Shown here: in pieces, positions 55,001 to 64,000 of the stretch
How positions within the stretch are numbered: the first letter of the stretch is position 1
How the letters are laid out: the number at the start of each line of letters is the position of its first letter
From: Verticillium longisporum
Lineage: Eukaryota > Ascomycota > Sordariomycetes > Glomerellales > Plectosphaerellaceae
Direction of reading: 5' to 3'
DNA length: 64,000 nt
Assembly (NCBI GenBank): GCA_019188255.1
Contig: JAETXT010000005.1
Span: forward strand, 3,782,001 to 3,846,000
Notes under the pieces: generated by a model
Databases searched by the model: none
Told to the model about the DNA's origin: nothing
What the model saw: the letters and a program-made list of their open reading frames with translations, nothing else
Translations under genes and position numbers: made by a program

Positions 55001-57636
55001 GAGGGATAGGAGTTGGACTGCATATGGTACAGAACGAATCTGTATCGTGAGCCTGACGGCGCATGCTGTTTGGCCATTGCCCATGAGCGAGGGTAAAGAT
55101 ATCATACCAGGCTTTCCAAAGGATATTTACCTATGCCCATTAGACATCAAGACGCGGGGGCAATGCATGGGCAGAACATGCGACGTGGACGAGTATCCAT
55201 TGAAGGTGCATGGAAGCATTGGCGGCCCTCGACGATCGAGTCCCACGTCATGCGTGTGAAAGTAACCTTTTCGAGGCTGATAGAGGGCATGCTGAGAAGA
55301 CAAGGGACGAGATATGAATGACGATCAAAGTTGATCGTTGAACACTTGGAGCGATTTTGATGTTGCGTGACAATTCCTGTGGTCTGGTCGCCCGATATTG
55401 CGAATCAAGCTAGGGGTGAAAACATCGCCAGAAAAAAGGGCAGATGAGGTGGCGGTGGACAAGCGGGCCGCCACGGGGGCTGCGAACTCCGAACGCCCAC
55501 TTGATGGCTCCATCCTCCGGCCTTTATTTCTTTTGGCCTTTGGTGGTGGTGGTTCCCAACCAGAAAGTTCATGTCAAACTGTGGTTGACGCCCTGATCAC
55601 CCCCTCAAGGTCCTGAAAAGGCACCTACCCGCTGTAGGTCCTGTCGGTCCACTCCTAGCACTGATCGGAATAACATTCCTAGGAAAGGCCAGTGGTCCGA
55701 CGGACACGACGCCCCTTGGAAGTGGGAGGCTCGGTGCAAAGGTAATTCAGATTGGCTGAACGGCACCCTCCATGCGGCCGTTGGTGGAAGGTGTGTGTGT
55801 TGCCTGATCCTCGGACGTGTCATGCCAAAATGCACCAGGCGACAGTCGATAGGTGACGGAATGGGATAGTGTGTTGTGGAAATGGGGAAATGGGGGAAAG
55901 CTCTACACAAGATGGTGCGCGGCAAGGGTGCCAAGGGAGATGAACAGAAGAGGCGGATCGACGCGATACGGCGCGATGGGCGCTGCGGATTGGGGAAGGG
56001 GGGAGCCTCGATTCGAACGAAAAGAAAGTCAAGACAAACCTTTCTCGACGCTGACACCTATATACATGCGGACAGTCTCGTTCTCTGTCTTCCAAAGATG
56101 CCACACAGCACACGAAAGCGACGAGACATTGGAAGACACGGGATCAAACCGATTACGTGGTGGCCGGTGGCCTGGTCAACTATGACATCCGCCAGGTGAA
56201 GTCAACGACAAAGTGCAGGCGTGAGTACTAGGAAGAGGAGGGCGATGCGGGCCACACATCCCTGTCGGCCCGCCACAGCACCAAGACTCGATTTGCGCGT
56301 GCACGTCCGGGCCTTGGGCGTCATCCATGGATGCCAGTGGAATGAAATGCCTGGCCTGGCAAGCCTGGTGGTCCCTGGTCCGGGGCGACACAGGCCATAC
56401 ACGGGGTCTACCTACTGTCGGTAGGCATCGGGCTCTTTTCTTCGATCGGAATGATGGCGAGCTGTCGTGGGAAAGAAGGAAGACAAAGAGGAAGAGAAGG
56501 CCAGGCACTCGAGTCGCTGACTACATTCTGTTAGATGGTGATGGAGGCATGCGATACCTTTCCTGCACGGCGGGCCGGAGTCGAGGTCGATGAGTCGGCA
56601 GCAGAATGTCCCGTCTACTGTTGATGCCCGCTCCTCTCAAGTCGGATGAGGACAGACCTTGGTCATGGAAGGTGCAGGGTACTGGATATGGAGACGGAGC
56701 GGTTCACAGAGAGGGCGCCTCTGGCCACGGGCTCTCGACCGGTCACGGTCTGGGAGGGTGATGGATGAGAGAGGGCCCTGCCCATCGGCGACAAGAAGAG
56801 CCCAGACGGACGAGAAGCAAGTGCAAGTGCGAGAGAGCAGGAGCGATGAGCATGCGCGGGTACAAAGGCGTCAGGGGTGGGTCTCTGTAGCCCGCATGCC
56901 CAGACAAGGTTCTCAGTACCGTCCATCACCCCTAGAATGCTGGTTTCCTGAATGTAGAGGAAACCCAGTCTGAGCTAGCGCGGTACCTGACGCAGCCCCA
57001 TTAGCACGAGAAGCAGTCCCCTGCAAGGCCCGGACGGGACCTTCGACGTTTCCTTCCTTCCACTTGCCTGGGAAAGCCGGACCCATCCTCTCTCGCTGAA
57101 CTTCTTCCTCTTCTTCCCTTCCTAGACACATCCCTTCCTGGCTGCTGAGCTTCATATCGCGAGACATCCATACATCTCTCCTTCATCCAACTCCCCTGCT
57201 TTCGGCTCAGAGCTCATCAGACATCCTCCCCTGGCTCTCCCTTCCCCCCTGCCCATACGCCTGAGCAACCAGCTGCCAATATCGACGAGCCGTCGCTCCG
57301 TCTACCACCCACCCACCTCTCACCTCGTGGACAGGACTCGATATCCGTCTCACGCGTTGCTCATCACCCCTTGACCTTGCGCTCTCGGCTGGCTTCTCAG
57401 GACTCTTCCTGTACTATTCAGGGACTGCTCATCGTTGAGCAGCACATCCGATCCTCACGAGAGGGCAGCAAGGCACCTTTGCCATTCTTCATGGATCGAG
57501 GTGTTTGCCATCTCTCGTGACTGTCCAGCTCGCTGGCCCTCTCGCATTTTCATCACTCTGCGGGAAGGGCCTCGAAAGTAGTCTAGGCTTCACACGTTTG
57601 CCTTTTCGGCGCGTCTGAGCCGACGACGTAGCCACC
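52067..57636. other. gene-poor 5.6-kb interval upstream of SNT2
   Basis: I see no supportable gene. The longest open frames (52268-52867 and 53947-54675, both minus) have no recognisable domain, no codon bias and no conserved start context. There is no obvious transposon terminal repeat or reverse-transcriptase or transposase motif. The last 700 bp are pyrimidine-rich and probably hold the SNT2 promoter and 5'UTR. Confidence 0.5.
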
Positions 57637-60600
57637 ATGGCCCCCAAGTCGTCTAATGCGAGCCCCTCCGCGTCAAGAGACCAATCTGGCAGCGCGACTC
57701 CCTCCGCGCCAGGCCCTCCCGACTCTCTCACGCAAGGTTCCACGGCCACCACTGTCCCTTCAACCTCGTCTACCACACAGCCCTCAGTTTCCAACTCGCG
57801 ACCCAGCGCTCCTGAGACGAATGCTGGATCCACAGCCGAAGCCTCACAACCCATGACCAAGTCCATGTCGTCTGGCTCAGACCCCTCTGCCAAAGACGCA
57901 GCCCAAGACACCGCCTCAGGTTATGGCACACGGTCGCGCAACCGCAACGGTACCTCACGCATCAACTATGCAGAGGACAAGGATGCGGACGTCGACATGT
58001 TCGATTACTACCCTGACAAGAAGGACGGTGAGCCGAAAAAGTCGCGTCTCTCCATCCTGCCAGCGCAGCCAGCCACAGAAACATCGAGATCCAATGGTTC
58101 GTCACGCAAAACCGCACCAAGCGACGACACCAAGTCGAGCGCTTCACAGCCTGCCACGGCCAAGGATGCAACATCGGCTTCACTTTCCACTGCGGCGACA
58201 GCAACCCCAGTTCGTCAAATGGCGCGCAGCCTTCCAAGAAGCGCAAGGCGGCTGCACAGTCATCGGGACCAGCTTCAGGACCAGCTTCACAGGCGCCCTC
58301 CATTTCATCAGCAACGACCGTTGCAGGAGCTTCGAAGCGGCTCGCCGCGACATCCTCAGATGGTGTAGCCCAAAAGGGCTTCTCTTACTCGAACATGCTC
58401 ACTTTCGCCAACACCGAGGCATTTCCCAAGGATGGCGCCCTAGTGGCAGATGACGGCACGGTCTTGAGGCAAAACGGTGAGACAAACCAACACCCAACCC
58501 ACACCACACCATTCCCATGCCCGCACCCCCCAACTCAAACCCACCCAGCCGCCCGACCATCCCCATGCAGAGCACTGGCGACGTCAGCTAACGCGACGCA
58601 GATACCGTCTATTTGGTTTGCGAACCAGCTGGTGAGCCTTACTATCTGGGTCGCATCATGGAGTTCCTGCATGCACAGAATGACAAGTCCAAACCTGTCG
58701 ATGCGCTCAGACTCAATTGGTTCTACCGGCAAAAAGACATGGGGAAGCCCAAGGGCAACGACACGCGCCATGTCTGGGCCACGATGCATTCTGACATCAG
58801 CCCCTTGACCGCACTGCGCGGTAAATGCACCATCAAGCACAGAGCCGAAATCCCCAGCTTGCATGAGTACAAGAAAACGCCCGACTCGTTCTGGTTCGAA
58901 AAGCTGTATGACCGCTACATTCAGAAGAACTACGACTTGATCCCGACAGGCAAGATCGTGAATGTGCCTGAAAAAGTCAAAAAGGTACTCGACGAGTGCT
59001 GGAAGTTCGTTATTGTGGAGCAAGGTCGTGGCAAGGAGCTCACTAGCGCCGTCAAGTTGTGCAAGCGGTGCATTGGGTACTGCGCCAGGTAAGTAATCTC
59101 ATTTCGGGGTAGGGGCGCATTGGTCTCACGGGCGACGTGACTGACAGGGATTAGTAACGACTCGGTCGATTGCGCTGTGTGCAAGCAGACGTATCACATG
59201 AACTGTGTGAGGCCACCACTGCTCAAGAAGCCGTCGCGAGGGTTCGCCTGGTCTTGTGCGGCCTGCAGTCGAGCACAGGAACGCAAGCTTGAGGCCCGCC
59301 ACACGCCCAGCCACACGGACCCTCATGGTGATGCCGAGGAAGACGAAGTGTACGACGACGACGACGAGGAGATGCAAGGCGCCGATACTGGTCGAACCAG
59401 CCCAGCGAATGATGACAGTCATCCACATGCCACCGAGGAGCAGATCCATCAGGCTAGCTTGTGGCCCTGGCGCTACCTGGGAATCCACTGCAAGCCTGAA
59501 GACGCTCTCGACTTTGATGATCGTATCTATCCCCGCGCCAGCACACGCATCGGGCCTAGGCACCAGGCGGCGGTACTGCCCTGGCCTGGGCAACCCGTTC
59601 AGTACATGAAGCCTCTAGAGGTGAAGAAAAGCGGAAAGAAAGACTCCAAAATGACGAAGGAGGCATTCGCAAACTACGAAGCAGAAAAGGCCCGCCGAGA
59701 GAAGCTGCCTAAATGGTTCCAGGACGAGCCAGCCGGCTACGTAGCCCGAGGCGGGGATCCCGACGACAACGACAAGAATTCGACCGCGACGCTACTCTTT
59801 GCCCCCCCTTCCGCTAACGGGGACGATGAGGTAGCTGATGCCGAAATGGACAAGTACATGGCCAAGGCAGAAAAAATGGCACCGCGATTACCCACTCGTG
59901 CTGTGACCACCAACATGCTTGATATTGCCTCACAGGCATACTTCCGCAATTCCTACTCCGAGGAAGCGGCCCTCAAGGACCTTGCGGTCACAGAAAAGAA
60001 GGCTTACAAAGAGCCGGAGCTTACTGCCGCCGAGCAGCGCAAGTTCGAAGAGGCCGTGAGCAAGTACGGCTCTGAATTGCAGGCTGTCACGCGACACGTC
60101 AAGTCTGTGCCGTATGACATGATTGTCCGGCACTATTATGTTTGGAAGAAAACGAAGGCCGGCAAACAAATCTGGGGCAACTTCCAGAACCGTGCTGCGA
60201 AGAAGGAGCTCAAGAGGGCGGAAGCCGCGGCAACGAAGCTGCAAGATGACATTGCTGATGATGCTGATGACTCCGCATACGATGTCGAGAAGGCTGACGC
60301 GCAAAGAAAGTCGTTCGTGTGTAAATTTTGCCACACCAAGAACTCGCGACAATGGCGACGGGCCCCGATGGTCTCCACTGGTGCCGTTGACAGCGGCGCC
60401 AAAACAAACCAGAAAGACAAAGGTGGTCAGGCGGTGCAGGCGCTTTGCCGTCGTTGTGCTGAGTTGTGGCGTCGCTACGCCATTCAATGGGAAGACCTGG
60501 AGGAAGTCGCCAGAAAGGTCACGCAGGCTGGCGGTAAGGCTTGGAAGAAGAAGCAAGATGAGGAGTTCCTCAAGGAGCTGATGTCTGCCAACGATTCGCT

Positions 60601-62950
60601 TTTCCCGCACGTTTCGCCTGAGCCAGTCAGCACTCCGACCTCAGGCTTGACGGCCAGTAACGGCGCAAGCACTGGTGAACCACCACGGAAGAAGCTCAAG
60701 GGCATGCCCGAGAAAGACATCGACCCAGCTGCCTCGGACTCTAGCGCGACACATCCACCTCCGAAGAGGAGGGAGAAACTTGTGGCCGACAAACCTGCTC
60801 CGCCTGCTCCACCCCCTGTGCCTGAAATCCCGAAGGCGAGGGTCATGCCCTGCGCCATCTGCGATCAGATGGAGCCCCTTGGAGACCAACATTTATCCTG
60901 CAAAGAGTGTCGCATGACTGTACACCGCAACTGCTATGGAGTTACGGACAACCGCATCACAGGCAAATGGACTTGCGACATGTGCACCAATGACAAGAAC
61001 CCGCAAGTCTCAACCGTATGTCACGTCCACCTGGAAATCAATGCCATCTCACTAACACATCAACAGCAATACAAGTGCGTGCTTTGTCCTGTGGACGTCA
61101 GAGAGCACGATTTTGTTGGCCCCCCCAAGACTGTTTCGACACACAAGAAGAAGATGGAAAAAGAAAAGGAGCGAGAACGCATCGAACGAGAACAGGCCCA
61201 GAAAACTGCAGACTATTATCGCAAGAAACAGGAAGAGACACATCGACCTGTAAACCCCAGAGAGCCGCTGAAGCGTACTTTCGACAACAACTGGGTCCAT
61301 GTCACCTGCGCTGTCTGGACTCCTGAGATCAAGTTTGGTAAGGCTAAAGCGCTGGGCCCGGCGGAAGGCATTTCGTCTATTCCAAGAGGGCGCTACGGTG
61401 AGGTTTGCCATGTGTGCAACACTCAAACTGGTGCTTGTGTCTCTTGCCATCTTTGCAAAGCCTCAGGTAAGCTGTCGAACCTGTTGATCATCTCGTAGAG
61501 TTGCTAACATGGTGCCAGTACATGTCGAATGTGCGCGACTCGAAGGCTACCTCCTCGGCTTTGATATCAGCCCTGTCAAGGGATCTCGGCGTGATCAGCA
61601 CAACATTGTCACGATTAACGGTGAAAGCGGTGCCATGTCAGCAACCATCTGGTGTCCGGAACACGTTCCCAGCAAGACTATCGTTCACCGCATGCATGAC
61701 ATTGTCAATGACAACGGCCAGAACGCGCTCCAGCTCTACGTACAAAACTGTAAGCAGGCCGATCTCACCCTGACCGGCACTGTCCGCAAAGCCAATTTTA
61801 TTACGAGCGCTGCCAAAGCAGGCGTTGCATCACCTCTCTCACAGCGCCGTGGCTCAACGACTGCCCCTGCGCCAAACGGCATACACCTGTTTGACGGCCA
61901 ACCACCAGTTAAGAAGAGTGGCGAGAAGGTCTGCATCACTTGTGGTGTCGATGTGAGTCCCAAATGGTGGCCTATCGAAAGCTCAGACGAAAGAGAGCTG
62001 GCCAACGGGCACTTGGCACACTTGGCGCAGAAGCGCAGAAATTCATTGATCAAAGAAAGTCCCAATGCCACAAGTGTCGTAAGGCGCGGCGAAAACCCAA
62101 CTCTCACCCTCCGAAGGACGGCACACCGCCTGGCGATCTCGGTCAGCGCTTCCCTCCGACTTTGCCTCTGGGACCTGCACAACTTGCGGCGCCACTCGTG
62201 AGGAGCCCGCCGCTGCCGCTGGCAGAGCCGAGGAGACAAAGCCTGACATCGTATCAGTGGGCCGGGCCAGGACCTGCCCCCGCCACAGCATCCCAACATG
62301 GGTCGCCGACAGCGCCACCACCTGTCACGCCAACAGCGCTGCCTGTTCAAGTTGTTGCGGCCCCGCCTCATCAGAACCATTCCGGACCTACGATGCCATA
62401 TGGGCCTCCAGGGCCGAGGTATCCGGATTGGCACGGCAGACCGCCGGTGCAGCATGCGTCGCCTCCTCGACAGATCAACGGAGGGCCCCCAGGCCTCCAA
62501 CCCTCTGCGCTTGGCAACCTGTCATCATTGCGACCTCCGCCAATGGCCATCCCACCAGGACCCCCCATCCCACCTCCGGCCACGAATGGACACCACGTGC
62601 AGCCGCTGCATAATGGTCTCCCGCCCTCCCCTAGACGCGTCGAAGGCCATCCTGCGCTGCCTCACGCTCCATACATGCACACTTTTCACCACGGGCACCC
62701 AGGGCACTCAGCGCCCAGTGGAGGACCAGTACCACCCCGTGGTCCGGAGACTTTCTCGCAGAGTCTCATCGGCCAGCGGTCGCCGTTTGTCAACCCACAT
62801 GGCAGCCCGCCAACATCACGCGATGGTCTTCTTGGCCGCGATGCGCGTGAGGGACCGGGGCCGCTGAGTGCGCCCAGCATGAGACCCAGTGAGCCCCCGA
62901 GGCCGGCGGGCGCCAGCACTAGCCCTTCGCTTCGGAACCTACTGTCTTAA
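57637..62950 (+). CDS. SNT2: Snt2-type BAH/PHD/SANT/GATA-finger chromatin protein, two frameshifts
   Basis: Exons 57637-58476, 58602-59088, 59155-61015, 61067-61466 and 61519-62950 give 1673 aa after restoring two single bases. Order: disordered N-terminus (GYGTRSRNRNGTSRINYAED), BAH domain (EPAGEPYYLGRIMEFLHAQN onward), PHD finger (CKRCIGYC...CAVCKQTYHMNC...CAAC), a long linker, SANT-like region (TAAEQRKFEEAVSKYGSELQ), GATA-type finger (CKFCHTKNSRQWRRAP...CRRC), extended PHD (CAICDQMEPLGDQHLSC through CHVCNTQTGACVSCHLC and WVHVTCAVWTPE), then a Pro-rich tail. Yeast Snt2 reads histone H3 with Ecm5 and Rpd3 in stress responses and has E3 ligase activity. A base is missing between 58170 and 58215 and another at 62006-62012. 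The intron 61016-61066 is 51 nt without a stop. Confidence 0.92.
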
Positions 62951-64000
62951 AATATGCTTTCTGGAATACTGTTTTGGTTCGACCTGGAACGGGCAGCAGA
63001 ACTATGAGTACTTGTTTATTTGAGGGCGTTGTATGAATGAGGTAGTTGAGGGGGGGTAGGTAGGCTGTGAAGCTAGAGGCTTCAACCAAGGCACAGACGA
63101 GAAGAATTGGCTAGGCACATCAGTAGACGCAAGTGGTTTCCTTGCAGCCTGGCGAAGACAGACGGCGTTTTGTGTACCTATGCGGGCAGGATGAGAAAGA
63201 CGGAGCGGCCGCTTGAGCGCACGGTCAGAGTGACCTTAGCTAGAGACACGACGAGGAAATGTACAATTCACTTACGAGGACCTCTTGTGTGCACGCCACT
63301 GATGAAGGCCTAAAACTGCACCCCAGAAACGGATGCGAGCTGAACCTGCAACTAAAATGCACCGGGTCTTGGCATGTCTTTGCACTGTCAAACCTTCTGT
63401 CTCGACATTGTCTGCGAAGAATGCATGAGGACCTGATGTTGCGGTACATCATTACAAGCACCGAGACGAAATGATGTGGGCCCCATTCTCATGTGGATCG
63501 GCCTCAACGGCGTGGTATGGCTTTTGCATCGACACGTGATGTGAAGTGCCGCCTGGTACGGACAACCTTGTCCAGGGCCAAGTCTCAAGAACAGAGACAC
63601 AGCAACAAGTCCCCATCCAGCCACCCATCCCCTGTCCCTAATTCCCTATTCCATGCGCACTCACACTGAAGAAGGTACCTGTAAATCCACTGCTGGGCCT
63701 TCGCTCAAGATCAACGCAAATGCTCCTCTGCCGATGAATGCATGATGGGGACCACTTTCGGTACACCGCCTTGACCGCCCCTCAATTGATACTCCACCAG
63801 TCGTGCACTCGACAATCCGAGCTCTTGAGGCAACAGTCTCTGTAGTAGAGTCAGCGGTTGACGCTTCGGCCGAGACCTTTGTTTGAATCCTTGGGCCGTT
63901 GCCCAGCGTTGCACAGGGCATCGAGAGACGACGTCGAGATTGTGGAGGTCGTATGAGCCACCCGATCCAGGCCTGAGGTATCCCTGAGGCGCACCAGCAG
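62951..64000. other. 3' flank of SNT2 and right edge; possible gene tail on minus strand
   Basis: A GGTAGGTAGG fragment lies at 63055-63065. Near the edge, a minus-strand frame is open from base 64000 down to about 63711 and reads, in part, SYDLHNLDVVSRCPVQRWAT and LLPQELGLSSARLVEYQLRG. It could be the 3' end of a gene continuing to the right, but I recognise no family and an overlapping frame (63661-63921) is also open. Neither is called as a gene. Confidence 0.3.

Noticed and set aside
61955..61989. Possible intron in SNT2 beginning gtgagtccc
   Set aside because: It would be only about 34 nt and would remove a segment (VSPKWWPI) that looks conserved; the frame break lies further on at 62006-62012.
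2005..62012. Genome-wide programmed frameshifting as a new recoding system
   Set aside because: Breaks sit in unrelated genes without a common slippery heptamer or shared direction, and mostly at or near short homopolymers, so sequence error is simpler.

Overview
This is a stretch of a compact filamentous ascomycete genome. I infer a Sordariomycete, probably Hypocreales; the species cannot be read from the sequence. The signs are GC-rich coding sequence with strong third-position G/C bias, many short GT-AG introns of about 46-160 nt with CTAAC/CTGAC branch sites, genes on both strands, and fungal housekeeping genes. About 21 protein genes are supported. I found no rRNA, tRNA, CRISPR array or intact transposon.

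Layout, left to right. 3' end of a homoserine O-acetyltransferase-like gene (1-289, +). Env7/STK16-type kinase (945-2329, +). Ams1-type alpha-mannosidase (2862-6154, -). Acid-tailed orphan protein (8135-9181, -). Mitochondrial MutS homolog Msh1 (10909-13963, +). Ribosomal stalk protein P0 (14488-15577, -) divergent from tRNA m7G methyltransferase subunit Trm82 (15965-17776, +). Ydj1-type DnaJ (18512-19953, -). Secreted aspartic protease (21578-22852, +). Atypical SDR (23374-24642, +). Cytidine deaminase (25169-25840, +). eIF4A (26754-28310, -) divergent from an F-box/JmjC protein (29037-30723, +). CUE-like/CCCH/Smr protein (32810-35149, +). Tvp38-type membrane protein (36007-37255, +). Orphan with Cys-Pro motifs (37750-39635, -) divergent from a proline iminopeptidase-like hydrolase (40217-41712, +). 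BTB/POZ protein (42005-43439, -). Hel308/HELQ helicase (44522-47848, -) divergent from adenylosuccinate synthetase (49352-52066, +). Snt2-type chromatin reader (57637-62950, +). A doubtful gene tail lies at the right edge.

Most genes are unlinked housekeeping functions: translation (P0, eIF4A), tRNA modification (Trm82), nucleotide metabolism (cytidine deaminase, adenylosuccinate synthetase), genome maintenance (Msh1, Hel308), protein folding (DnaJ), vacuolar turnover (Ams1, Env7) and chromatin (Snt2). Nothing resembles a secondary-metabolite cluster. Several pairs are head-to-head and probably share promoters.

Two things stand out. First, at least 13 apparent frameshifts break otherwise well conserved genes, including the essential P0 gene. 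Most lie at or next to short homopolymers or GC repeats, and this is best explained as uncorrected consensus error. Second, the adenylosuccinate synthetase gene resolves, with no indel, into 23 exons and 22 introns, including exons of 5, 11, 13 and 16 nt, while its neighbours carry 0-11 introns. The adjacent helicase gene needs a 2-nt exon or nested intron pair to restore its conserved His-His-Ala-Gly-Leu motif, and it also uses one GC-AG intron.
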